DNA of 64,000 nt, taken from contig NZ_CANMQT010000002.1 in NCBI RefSeq assembly GCF_947500065.1, positions 806,001 to 870,000 of the forward strand. Direction: 5' to 3'. Position numbers and translations under genes: made by a program. Position 1 is the first letter of the stretch. Each line of letters opens with the position of its first letter. The notes under the pieces are model-generated. The model searched no databases and was not told the DNA's origin. It saw only the letters and a program-made list of their open reading frames with translations. Below, piece by piece: positions 18,138 through 27,182 of the stretch. The DNA is from an uncultured Aquimarina sp. Its GTDB lineage: Bacteria; Bacteroidota; Bacteroidia; Flavobacteriales; Flavobacteriaceae.

Positions 18138-19204
18138 TAATGCAATGCCTTTTTAAAACTATGATATGCAGGTTTTGCTTCTAAGTTATCATCAAAAAGA
18201 CAGGGCCAATCATTAATCTTAAAGAAACTTTTCACCCAACTATCTCTATCCGTAAAACCCCAAAAAGTAATACCATATTGTTGCTCCTTTGGAACTACCC
18301 TTTTATAGATATCCACGAGGTTTTTATACTTTTCTGCTTGAGCTATTTTCATTTCTTCAGTTAACTCTTGATATTTTTGAACTCCTCCGTTTTTAGTATC
18401 ATCATGCTTATTAAAAATAATGTCTACTTCGGATAAATGAATTAACAGACCTGTTTCTGCAGCCTTCTTTAGCGCATGTTCGATAACCTCACCAGGAATA
18501 TCCATTCGAATATGCATTTGAAAACCAATACCAGAAATAGGAACATTTTCCGATTTTAAATCCTTCACCATATTCAATACTCCCTGAAGTTTTAAAGTAT
18601 CTCTTTCTATATTGAAATCATTATAAAACAATTTTGCATTAGGGTCTGCCTCGTGAGCATATTTGAATGCTTTATGAATATAATTCTTACCTAAAACATT
18701 ATACCATAACGTTTTCCTATAATCTCCACCTTCTGTTTCTAAAGCTTCATTTACTACATCCCATCCTTCTATTTTTCCTTTATATCTCCCTACATAATCC
18801 AAGATGTATTCTTTTAAAAAATTATCTAGCCATAAAGTATCTTTTCTGCCTTTTTCTTTAACCCAATCTGGTGTTCCACTATGCCAAACCAAGGTGTGTC
18901 CAAATACTCTTTGTTTATTCTTCTGAGCATAAGCCATCATTTGATCTACTTTATCCCAGTTATATTCTTTTTCATTAGGTTTCACATTGTACATTTTCAT
19001 GTCGTTTTCTGCAGTAATACTGTTGAAATTCTCAATCTGAATCTTTTTTAATTTAGCATCTGCTTTAAGTTGATCAAAATTAATTGCGGTACCAATAGGA
19101 AAACTTGAAACATCCTTTAATCCTTGACTCTCCAAGAAATTAAATGAAAGAATAGTCACTAGGAATGTACATCCTATTAGCGTATAACAGAAATATCTTT
19201 TCAT
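18137..19204 (-). CDS. GH10 endo-1,4-beta-xylanase
   Basis: From the ATG at 19204 the protein has 355 residues (a TTG two codons upstream is less likely). A hydrophobic N-terminal signal is followed by a single GH10 TIM barrel. The acid/base Glu is about 153 in WDVVNEALE and the nucleophile Glu about 259 in HLSEVDIIF. Other GH10 marks are HTLVWHSGTPDWV and FWGFTDRDSW. No binding module is attached, which suits periplasmic cleavage of imported oligosaccharides. First gene of the GH10-GH43-GH16 cluster. A terminator closes the preceding gene, so a separate promoter is likely in the 60 bases before it. Confidence 0.93.
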   Translation of the reverse strand: MKRYFCYTLIGCTFLVTILSFNFLESQGLKDVSSFPIGTAINFDQLKADAKLKKIQIENFNSITAENDMKMYNVKPNEKEYNWDKVDQMMAYAQKNKQRVFGHTLVWHSGTPDWVKEKGRKDTLWLDNFLKEYILDYVGRYKGKIEGWDVVNEALETEGGDYRKTLWYNVLGKNYIHKAFKYAHEADPNAKLFYNDFNIERDTLKLQGVLNMVKDLKSENVPISGIGFQMHIRMDIPGEVIEHALKKAAETGLLIHLSEVDIIFNKHDDTKNGGVQKYQELTEEMKIAQAEKYKNLVDIYKRVVPKEQQYGITFWGFTDRDSWVKSFFKINDWPCLFDDNLEAKPAYHSFKKALH

Positions 19205-19271
19205 TATCAAAATTTAAAAATTCTTGTACTTATATTACCATCAGCATAGCTCTCGCATACTAATTAGCAAT

Positions 19272-19311
19272 AAAAACCCTGTAAATGAACTTTTGAATTT
19301 TATTTACAGGG
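19272..19311 (-). terminator. Intrinsic terminator after the GH10 lipoprotein
   Basis: A perfect 10 bp stem (CCCTGTAAAT at 19277-19286 with its complement at 19302-19311) is followed on the minus strand by a T5 tract (19276-19272). It lies 38 bases after the stop of the upstream GH10 gene. Confidence 0.75.
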
Positions 19312-19349
19312 AATTATGACGATTGTAGTTAAATGAATAATTCAGGTAT

Positions 19350-20708
19350 TTATTGAAATCCTTCTATAACACCTTCGTATGCTGGTTTTGGGTTGAAGTT
19401 ATCATCAAAAAGCAAAGGAAAGTCTGGTACTCCCCAGAAATCTAACAACCATGATTCATTATCCTTTAATCCCCAAACAGTAAATGCGAATTTGTTTGCA
19501 GTTGGTATATCGGTATAAATTTCAGCCAGTTCCTTATATTTATCCTTCTGTAAAAGAGCTCTTTCAGAACTAAGCGCTGTTACACTACTGTTTCCTTCTG
19601 GATTAGTTCTAATATCAATTTCTGCAAAATGCATCAAAAGATCTCTTGACACCGTACCATCAACTACCGCTTGAATTTCACCTCTTGCCGGTCCGTTGTA
19701 AGAGATATGTAATTGTGCTCCGATACCGTCGATTAAATTTAATGTTTTCAATCTATCAGCAATTGCAAACATTGCTGCTCTTTTACCGCTATCTGATGCC
19801 ATATTATAATCATTGTAGAATAAAAGCACATCTGGATCTACATCTCTAGCCATTTGATAGCATTTTTCGATAAAATCATCTCCCATTCTCTGTCTAAAAA
19901 CACTATTACGAAGGGCATTACTACCATCTTCTATCGCCTCATTTACAACATCCCAAGAACGAACTTTACCTTTATATCTTTCTAAAACGGTTGTGATATA
20001 ATCCCTAATCATAGCCTCAAACTCAGCATCTGTACCTGCAAAATTCTCCACCCAACTTGGCGTAGCATTATGCCAAATTAACGCGTGGCCGTGGACATCT
20101 ATACCATTAGCTACACCATAATCTACTATAGCATCAGAAGGACCAAAATCATAAGTTCCTTGAGAAGGATACATAACATTCATTTTCATTTGATACTCAG
20201 ACGTAATGTTATTAAAATCTCTTCTTATAACTTCATCATGCATTCCTGTTAATCTATTATCTCGAACAATGGTTCCAACAGAAAAGTTCTTAGCCGATCC
20301 CTTTAAAGTACTTGGATCTCCTCCGCCACATACGCTATTTGGACAAACACCATCTTCATCTACTCTTACAGTTTCTGATGCTTCCGTAAAACCAGCTGTA
20401 TTTGTAACATATAGTTTTATTGTATAACTACCTACACCATCTAGTCTTAATTCTTCTAGTCCAGGTTCATCAGGAACCAGATCGCCTGTTCCAAAATCCC
20501 ATTCACTGGTAAAATCTCCACTACCCTGAGTAGTATTGTTCAGTAAAATCACGTTCGGATCTGTTGTAGAAATACTATATGTAAAAGATGCTTGAACCAA
20601 ATCTGTTCCTGATGGACTAACATAAATAACCTCATCATCACTATCGCAGGCAGAAATAACCAACATTATTAAAAAAGCTAAAAGCTTATATATTCTAAAA
20701 TTTTTCAT
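19350..20708 (-). CDS. GH10 endo-xylanase lipoprotein with N-terminal PKD domain
   Basis: The start is ATG 20708 (a TTG lies four codons upstream). A lipobox VISAC leads into a PKD-like domain of about 90 residues (ending TVRVDEDG), a linker with VCPNSVCGGG, and a GH10 domain from about 140 to the end. The acid/base Glu is about 257 in WDVVNEAIED and the nucleophile Glu about 363 in HFAEIDIRT. As a lipoprotein next to a binding protein with the same N-terminal layout, it is probably the surface endo-xylanase that starts polymer cleavage. It is 51 bases downstream of the binding protein gene and ends at a strong terminator, so the two form a discrete unit. Confidence 0.93.
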   Translation of the reverse strand: MKNFRIYKLLAFLIMLVISACDSDDEVIYVSPSGTDLVQASFTYSISTTDPNVILLNNTTQGSGDFTSEWDFGTGDLVPDEPGLEELRLDGVGSYTIKLYVTNTAGFTEASETVRVDEDGVCPNSVCGGGDPSTLKGSAKNFSVGTIVRDNRLTGMHDEVIRRDFNNITSEYQMKMNVMYPSQGTYDFGPSDAIVDYGVANGIDVHGHALIWHNATPSWVENFAGTDAEFEAMIRDYITTVLERYKGKVRSWDVVNEAIEDGSNALRNSVFRQRMGDDFIEKCYQMARDVDPDVLLFYNDYNMASDSGKRAAMFAIADRLKTLNLIDGIGAQLHISYNGPARGEIQAVVDGTVSRDLLMHFAEIDIRTNPEGNSSVTALSSERALLQKDKYKELAEIYTDIPTANKFAFTVWGLKDNESWLLDFWGVPDFPLLFDDNFNPKPAYEGVIEGFQ

Positions 20709-20759
20709 ATTCAAAAACAATTATTTATTGAGTTTAGGACTTTTATTAAATTATCTAGG

Positions 20760-22028
20760 TTAGTCTTTAACTACCTTTATACTATCTACATAAAATGTAC
20801 CACCTGTTGTACCCATATCTAAGGCTATTAAGGTAGTATCAGAATTGGCCGTAAAAGTCCAAGAATATTTTGTCCAATCGTCTGTTGCTGTATAATCTCC
20901 AGCATATTGATCTCCTGGACCTCCCGGATTGGTAGAGAATCTCACAACTGCGGGATCTCCTTTAATCCACAGTGAAACTGTATAACTATCTCCATTTACA
21001 GTATCGAATGCATCACAAACAAATTGTGTTTCCCAAGGATTGCCATCCGCTGGATTTACCACCTTAAGTCCTCTTGATCCTGCTCGTACTTCAACTGTTT
21101 CCTCTAGCAACCTCTCGGCACCATTAAACTTACCCCAATTCGTAAAGTCATCTCCACTTCCTTCTTCTAAACCTCCATTAAGTAATTCACTATCATTGGA
21201 TGGTAATGGTAAGGCTTGATCTCCTGCAACCAGTTCTACTGCGTCAATAACAAAAGTACCTTCTGTAGTACCCATATCAAGTGCTATAAGGGTAGTTGCA
21301 GAATTTGCTGTAAATGTCCACGAATATTGTGACCAATCAGCTGTTACTGTGTAATCTGGGCCATATTGATCTCCTGGACCTCCCGGATTGGTAGAGAATC
21401 GAATCACTGAAGAATCATCTCCTTTTACCCACATAGAAACTGTATACATTTCTCCATCGGTTGTTGTAGCTGCATCCGGTACAAATTGAGTTTCCCAAGG
21501 GTTACCATCCGCTGAATTTGTAATTCTGGCTGCTCTAAAACCTACTAAAGCGCCAGTTGCTGGTTCTTGGGTTATTCTATCTCCTCCATTAAATTTTGAC
21601 CAGTTATCAAAATCATCATCCGTTCCTTCGGCGAAATAACCGTTACTTAACAAATTCTCCGGATTGAACAAAAATCTGGTATCATCTGGAACAGGAAGTG
21701 TAACATTTATATCCTGTGTTGTAGCAGCGTTACCGTTAGCACTAACAACGGTAAGTATCACTCGTCTGAAACCATCTGAATCAAATTGATACTCTAAAGC
21801 TCCTTCTGCCGCATCAGCAACTTTTGGTCCATCCAAACCAAATTGCCAAAAATTGTAGAAATTTTCTTTTCCTGGGGTAGTATTTTCAAAAAAATACACG
21901 CTACTATCTTCAGAAGACTGTGTAAAGGTAAATGATGGTTCTAATACCACAATAGTAGTTTCGTCTTCATCACAAGACCACACCAAAACACAAAAGATAA
22001 TTGCAAACAGAATTCTTATCCCTTTCAT
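20760..22028 (-). CDS. Surface xylan-binding lipoprotein: PKD domain plus two tandem CBM4/9-like modules
   Basis: A lipobox (VWSC) precedes a PKD-like domain (about 30-115). Two homologous modules follow (about 130-272 and 283-422), each with NPWETQF, RFSTNPGGPGDQY, a YSWTFTANS strand and LIALDMGTT. The repeat is recent enough to be obvious at residue level. These features suggest CBM4/9-type sandwich domains. The gene lies in the position of SusE/F-like surface glycan-binding proteins and next to a GH10 with a matching N-terminus. It probably holds xylan at the cell surface. No catalytic motif is visible. Binding specificity is inferred from the locus. Confidence 0.8.
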   Translation of the reverse strand: MKGIRILFAIIFCVLVWSCDEDETTIVVLEPSFTFTQSSEDSSVYFFENTTPGKENFYNFWQFGLDGPKVADAAEGALEYQFDSDGFRRVILTVVSANGNAATTQDINVTLPVPDDTRFLFNPENLLSNGYFAEGTDDDFDNWSKFNGGDRITQEPATGALVGFRAARITNSADGNPWETQFVPDAATTTDGEMYTVSMWVKGDDSSVIRFSTNPGGPGDQYGPDYTVTADWSQYSWTFTANSATTLIALDMGTTEGTFVIDAVELVAGDQALPLPSNDSELLNGGLEEGSGDDFTNWGKFNGAERLLEETVEVRAGSRGLKVVNPADGNPWETQFVCDAFDTVNGDSYTVSLWIKGDPAVVRFSTNPGGPGDQYAGDYTATDDWTKYSWTFTANSDTTLIALDMGTTGGTFYVDSIKVVKD

Positions 22029-22323
22029 AATAATTTTATTAAAACAGTTAGTAATTATATCATTAGCTTTTTTTGAATATATTCATTTAACAACTCCTCC
22101 AATAGGTATTTCTAAAAGTGAGAATATTAAACAAAACTTCAATAAATTAACATTTCATTAATGTTTCCTTCAAAATTAATTTTTCAGAATTATGAATGAT
22201 GTAATATATGTGTCGTTTAATGATAAAAATGAAGCTTTTTACCACATTTTGTTACTAATACCAATACTTAATGATAGTTTCTGAGAATAATACGTTTGGA
22301 AGTACTAACTACTAAGTATGTTT
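22029..22323. promoter_or_regulatory. Upstream region of the binding protein/GH10 unit
   Basis: These 295 bases hold no gene. They contain a minus-strand TAATTTTG (22171-22178, consensus TAnnTTTG), ATTAATGTT (22157-22165) and TGGAAGTACT (22297-22306). The latter two words recur upstream of the GH3-SusC-SusD unit. Candidate promoter and regulator sites for the locus. Confidence 0.45.
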
Positions 22324-23622
22324 TTAATTATATGATTTGACATAAGGTTTGAATCTCATAAAATCAGCTGCCATTCTCACACTGATTAAAGGAGGATAAT
22401 TGTATGATTCTACTTCTACAATATTATATTGTAATCCTGCTTTTCTTGCATATTTAAAAATTTCCTCAAAATCTATTTTTCCACTAGCTCCTAACTCTTT
22501 TTTATCTTTTACATGCCAGCTAATAAATCTCCCTGGGAAATTTTTGAAATAATATATTGGATCTATATTGGCTTCATGCATCCAAAAGAGGTCAGATTGA
22601 AAATAAACTAAACTTGGATCTGTATTTTCCAATATATAATCATATATGACTGTATCTCTTATTTTTTGAAATTCTTCTTTATGATTATGGTATAAAAATC
22701 GTATGCCTTTTTCTTTACATTTCTTACCTATTGTATTGAAATATGAAGCATATTTCTTCAATCCATCTTTCTTTCTTAATAATTCTAAATTAATATTTGT
22801 AGTGGTTATATATTTAACTCCAGCTTCTATTTGATCTTCTATACAATGATCCCACCACTTCATTGTTTCATCCGGATTTTTTGTGTCCAAATCCTTAAAC
22901 ACCATGGAGCCTTCTAATCGTAGATTGTTTTTCTTAAGTAAAAGTCTAAACTCTTTTGGAGTAAAACCATAAAAATGCCCTTGATCATATCTATGGGTTT
23001 CTACAAAACTATACCCCATTTTTCCAATCTTTTCTATCGTTCCAACAGGATCTTTTTTCATATCGACGTCAACTGAAACCAAATGTATTCCAAAGTTTTT
23101 ACTGAGATTATTTTTTCTGAAATACACTCCTTCCCAGTCATTTTCTTTACCAGGAGCATCCCCTTTTAGAGATAGTCTTCCATCATCTTCAAAACAGAAA
23201 GTTACTTCTTGGACATAGTTTTCCTGAAAATCATAATCCGTCATAACCAAGTCTTTGTATGATGAAAAGTATCCTTTACCAATGAAGTTATCCGCAGAAG
23301 TATTAGTTCCTAAAGCTACAATTTGATCTTCATTAGCATCATAGCTTATTACTTCTGATAAAATTGAAACCCAATCTTCTTCTTTTTTCTGAAATACCTC
23401 AACAAATAAGGAGACACCATTCATCTTTGGAGTCACTAAAATCTTCATATTAGGATGATCGCTTACTTTTAACGAACTTAGACTATCGCCATTATACCAC
23501 TCTCCAATATATTGCTGAAGTAAAAAATTTTGATTCTGAATTTTTATTTTTTCTTGTCCAAAAGAAAATTGAATCATCAATAAAAGAGGTATAATGATTA
23601 TTCTTCTATTCATCTTGTTCAT
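22324..23622 (-). CDS. Secreted sugar phosphate isomerase/epimerase-like TIM barrel fused to an N-terminal beta domain
   Basis: A signal peptide (ending FSFGQ) is followed by a beta-rich domain (about 25-165) of calycin-like appearance, reminiscent of DUF1579-type proteins (IGEWYNGDS to WEGVYFRKN). An AP_endonuc_2/xylose-isomerase-like barrel follows (about 175-432, YNIVEVESYNYP, FLYHNHKEEF, FQSDLFWMHEANIDP). The barrel keeps the acidic and His residues expected of metal binding. The usual family members act on keto-sugars or inositols in the cytoplasm; this one appears exported. It overlaps the preceding FG-GAP gene by 17 bases, so the two are co-expressed. The real substrate is unknown. Confidence 0.7.
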   Translation of the reverse strand: MNKMNRRIIIIPLLLMIQFSFGQEKIKIQNQNFLLQQYIGEWYNGDSLSSLKVSDHPNMKILVTPKMNGVSLFVEVFQKKEEDWVSILSEVISYDANEDQIVALGTNTSADNFIGKGYFSSYKDLVMTDYDFQENYVQEVTFCFEDDGRLSLKGDAPGKENDWEGVYFRKNNLSKNFGIHLVSVDVDMKKDPVGTIEKIGKMGYSFVETHRYDQGHFYGFTPKEFRLLLKKNNLRLEGSMVFKDLDTKNPDETMKWWDHCIEDQIEAGVKYITTTNINLELLRKKDGLKKYASYFNTIGKKCKEKGIRFLYHNHKEEFQKIRDTVIYDYILENTDPSLVYFQSDLFWMHEANIDPIYYFKNFPGRFISWHVKDKKELGASGKIDFEEIFKYARKAGLQYNIVEVESYNYPPLISVRMAADFMRFKPYVKSYN

Positions 23623-26600
23623 TTTTTTGTTTATTCAATATTTCCACATACTGCAGTTCGTCATTATTTTTGGCTATGATTAAAAACGATTTATCCTCCA
23701 CTTTTACGACTTCCATATCCTTTACATCACCTGGTACATGGAAGCCGCTTTTTTTGGTATGAACAGGAATGAAATTTCCATTTCCATCACCACTTAAAAA
23801 AAGTCCATTTCCTGCATCATTCCTAGGAGTCTCTACTTCTGAAGAAAATAAATTCCCTACAATAAGAGCATCTAAATTTCCATCATTATCATAGTCGTTA
23901 ACTAAAATCTGATTGATGCTAGATACTTGTGCTTCTATGGGTAACTGATGGATTATAAATTTTCCATCTATGTTTTCTAAATAGACACTTGCAAAAGATT
24001 TTACCTGGTAATGTAATCCTGATTTTAAAGATTTTTCTGGATAGATATCACTTAGTGTTGCATTAGAAAAGCTCTCATAGTCTTTAAATTTTTGTTTAAT
24101 TCCTGGTATTTGTTGCGAAGAACATTCTCGCCCTCTTACAGGATATTGTTTCCCTTCATTATAATAACTTAAAACGATATCCTCATTTCGATCTCCATCA
24201 AAGTCATTAAAGAAAATATCGAACGTTTGATCATCGGTAGCTTTATACTTATAATTTAATCCATTATTACCTACTAAATAATCGATATCACCATCGTTAT
24301 CAAAATCACCTTGTTTAATACTCCACCACCATCCTAAAGTATCATCGTTTAATCCAACATCTTTGGACACTTCTTTAAACCCATCTGATTTCATGTTTTT
24401 AAATACACGAATTGGCATCCACTCTCCAACAATAATAATATCCAACCAATCATCATTATTAAAGTCGGTAATCACAGCACTTGTTGCCATTCCTAAACCC
24501 TGAAAATCATCAGGTTGTATTTCGCTAAAAAAGTCAAATTTAACTTCCTTGTTGTCACTGTTGTTTTTAAGCAAATAACTAGTAGCCGGACTCGGGTAAT
24601 TACCAGAAACCTGTCTTCCTAAAACCAACAAATCCTTCTTACCATCTTTATCAAAATCTGCAGTATAGACTTTGGATCCACTAGTTAACATTTTTGGTAA
24701 AGCACCTTGATCTTTTACAAAGTTTCCATTTCCATCATTTACATACAATCGATCCTGAAGGGCTTCAGAATCCGGCATAAATTCATAACCTCCGCTAACC
24801 ACATACAAGTCATTATCTCCATCATTATCCGCATCAAAAATCAAGGCTCCAATATCTTCATGTAACTTATCATTTATCAATGCTGGAATTACTAATTCTT
24901 GAAATCCATTGTTTTTTTGAATAAAAACACTTCCTGAATAGCCTGAAGCTCCTCCAACGAAATAATCATCCAAGTCATCATTATTTATATCTCCAACAAC
25001 TAACGCCGGCCCCAAAGTTGACATTTTATGAGGTAGTAAAACCTGTTTCGCAAAATCATCATAATTGTTTTCTTGATGTTTATGTTGTAAAAACAATTTT
25101 TCATTACTTACTGTTGTAAATAATTTTTCATTCTCTTTTATTGTTTTCGGAATATCCTTTACTATAGCTTCTGATTGCTTTAAGGTGATATGTTGATTCG
25201 TTTTTAAATCTTTTATATTTTGAACTTTCCCATCCGTCCAGATTACTTTTAATTCATCGATTTTTTCAAGATCGCCAACTCCAAAATGTATTTCTGGCGC
25301 AACAGATGATTGGAATCCTCTAGTTAGTGTAAGCTCCTGCATTTGTATTTCCTCACCAGTTTTTATGACCACTCTGTTCCCAATACCAAAAGTATTGTTT
25401 GAGCTACCTTCAAAACTTATCTTCAAATAGTTATTAAATTGAGTACTCCTATTTTCAAAAATCGTTGCTATATCGTCTATATTATTTGTGATTATCTCTA
25501 AATCACCATCATTATCCAAGTCAACATAAACGACACCATTAGAAAAACCTTTGTCTTCTATTCCCCATAGATCATTTACTTGTTCAAATCTTAAATCTCC
25601 TTTATTACTAAACAGAAAATTCTCAATTTTTTCCGAAGGAATTTTAAGGCTAAGGTTTAGTAAAGAATCTTTTGTGATTTTATTATAATCTATATTATTA
25701 AAATAGTCATTGTTATTGATTTCACGTCTTGTACCATTGGATATAAAAAGATCCTTATGACCATCATTATCAAAATCCGCAAACAACGGTCCCCAACTCC
25801 AATCTGTTGATGATGTGCCCGTTATTCTTGAAACATTAGAAAAATGAGGAACACCTTCTTTAGTAAATACTCCGGTATTGAGCTGTAAACTGTTTTGCAT
25901 ATATTGATAATGAAATCCAGCATTCACAACATCCCAAAATAACTTAATATTCATACTAGCCATGTTTGCTTTTTTTCTTCGATTAGTTTTAGCATCCATA
26001 TCTACCTGAAAAATATCTAGATTCCCATCATTATTAAAATCAGCAATATCTACTCCCATACCATAAAAAGATGTTTGAGAAGTTGCTTCTTTTAGTACCT
26101 CTTTAAATGTTCCATCTTGGTTATTGAGATACATATAATCCGGAGAATTAAAATCATTTGAAACGTAAATATCTGGCCAAGAATCATTGTTCAAATCTCC
26201 AATAGTGGCACTTAATGAAAGTCCAAAACTCCTTAAACCTGATTCGTTAGTAATATCTATAAAAGCACCTTTTTCATTTTTATAGAGATGATCAGATTCA
26301 TGATCCTTTACATTTTTCATTCTATTAGTATAAACAAACGTTGGTGAATTGAATTTAGTAGGAGGATAATTAGCTACATATAAATCGAGATCCCCATCTT
26401 TATCGTAGTCAAAAAATGTTCCTTGTACACTATTACCAATATCAGCAACTCCCATATCTCGGGCTTTTTCAGAAAAGGTTGCATCACCATTATTTATAAA
26501 TAATTGATTCTCTTTAGTAGAAAATTTACCTCCTACAGAACAATAAATATCTAAAAATCCATCTCCATTTACATCGGCCATAGTAACACCCGTATACCAT

Positions 26601-26950
26601 CGATCATCTCCTTCCAGACCCGCAGTTTTTGTAATATCCTCAAACTGTAAGTTTCCTTTATTTAGGTATAGCTTATTCTCGACTTGATTTCCGGTAAAAT
26701 AAACATCTATAAGACCGTCATTATTAATATCTCCTGTAGCGATTCCTCCACCCATATACAGATACGAGTAAGTAAAGTAATTCAGAGAGTCATTTTCTGT
26801 AAGATGGTTTGCAAAAGAAATTCCTGTTTTATCCGGACTAATTTTATAAAACAGTTTAGTATCAGTTATAACTTCTTTTTTACTACAACCGTAAAAAAAC
26901 ACCAATAGAAATATCAAAAAAACATAGGGTATAATAGGGTTATATTTCAT
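23606..26950 (-). CDS. Large FG-GAP/VCBS repeat lipoprotein with ASPIC/UnbV domain
   Basis: The 1114-residue lipoprotein has a lipobox at FFYGC. At least a dozen calcium-loop repeats of DxNxDGxxD type (DINNDGLIDVYF, DYDKDGDLDLYV, DFNNDGNLDIFQ, DFDKDGKKDLLV) indicate a beta-propeller. An ASPIC/UnbV segment lies at about residues 500-605 (LTRGFQSSVAPEIHFGVG, VIWTDGKVQNI). Proteins of this build are frequent next to SusC/SusD pairs in Bacteroidota, but a biochemical role is not established. It follows SusD after a terminator and 163 bases, hence its own promoter is likely. Possible roles are surface adhesion or glycan binding. Confidence 0.82.
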   Translation of the reverse strand: MKYNPIIPYVFLIFLLVFFYGCSKKEVITDTKLFYKISPDKTGISFANHLTENDSLNYFTYSYLYMGGGIATGDINNDGLIDVYFTGNQVENKLYLNKGNLQFEDITKTAGLEGDDRWYTGVTMADVNGDGFLDIYCSVGGKFSTKENQLFINNGDATFSEKARDMGVADIGNSVQGTFFDYDKDGDLDLYVANYPPTKFNSPTFVYTNRMKNVKDHESDHLYKNEKGAFIDITNESGLRSFGLSLSATIGDLNNDSWPDIYVSNDFNSPDYMYLNNQDGTFKEVLKEATSQTSFYGMGVDIADFNNDGNLDIFQVDMDAKTNRRKKANMASMNIKLFWDVVNAGFHYQYMQNSLQLNTGVFTKEGVPHFSNVSRITGTSSTDWSWGPLFADFDNDGHKDLFISNGTRREINNNDYFNNIDYNKITKDSLLNLSLKIPSEKIENFLFSNKGDLRFEQVNDLWGIEDKGFSNGVVYVDLDNDGDLEIITNNIDDIATIFENRSTQFNNYLKISFEGSSNNTFGIGNRVVIKTGEEIQMQELTLTRGFQSSVAPEIHFGVGDLEKIDELKVIWTDGKVQNIKDLKTNQHITLKQSEAIVKDIPKTIKENEKLFTTVSNEKLFLQHKHQENNYDDFAKQVLLPHKMSTLGPALVVGDINNDDLDDYFVGGASGYSGSVFIQKNNGFQELVIPALINDKLHEDIGALIFDADNDGDNDLYVVSGGYEFMPDSEALQDRLYVNDGNGNFVKDQGALPKMLTSGSKVYTADFDKDGKKDLLVLGRQVSGNYPSPATSYLLKNNSDNKEVKFDFFSEIQPDDFQGLGMATSAVITDFNNDDWLDIIIVGEWMPIRVFKNMKSDGFKEVSKDVGLNDDTLGWWWSIKQGDFDNDGDIDYLVGNNGLNYKYKATDDQTFDIFFNDFDGDRNEDIVLSYYNEGKQYPVRGRECSSQQIPGIKQKFKDYESFSNATLSDIYPEKSLKSGLHYQVKSFASVYLENIDGKFIIHQLPIEAQVSSINQILVNDYDNDGNLDALIVGNLFSSEVETPRNDAGNGLFLSGDGNGNFIPVHTKKSGFHVPGDVKDMEVVKVEDKSFLIIAKNNDELQYVEILNKQKNEQDE

Positions 26951-27113
26951 GTACTAAACAGTTTTTAATTGATAAGTGTTTATTCTTTTTTCTTCTGAAA
27001 AATAAGTCTTCTGGATATATGTATCTAATTTATCCTTTTGATGTTTTTTCACTAAATCACGATGATATCTTCGTCTTGTTTACCATTGACAAGCCTTTAA
27101 CGTAATTAACCGC

Positions 27114-27141
27114 GAAAACAGCACATAATCGTGCTGTTTTC
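27114..27141. terminator. Bidirectional-looking hairpin terminator after susD
   Basis: A perfect 11 bp stem (27114-27124 with 27131-27141) has a 6-base loop; the stem ends in A4/T4 runs, so both strands end in T tracts. It lies 41 bases past the susD stop on the minus strand and closes the GH3-SusC-SusD unit. Confidence 0.8.
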
Positions 27142-27182
27142 TTCCAATAACTATTTCAATTAACTCTAAATATGATACTAAA

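Noticed and set aside
18667..18861. Short plus-strand frames inside the xylan locus (this one and many like it)
   Set aside because: They are antisense shadows of well-supported minus-strand genes, with low-complexity translations and no signals of their own.
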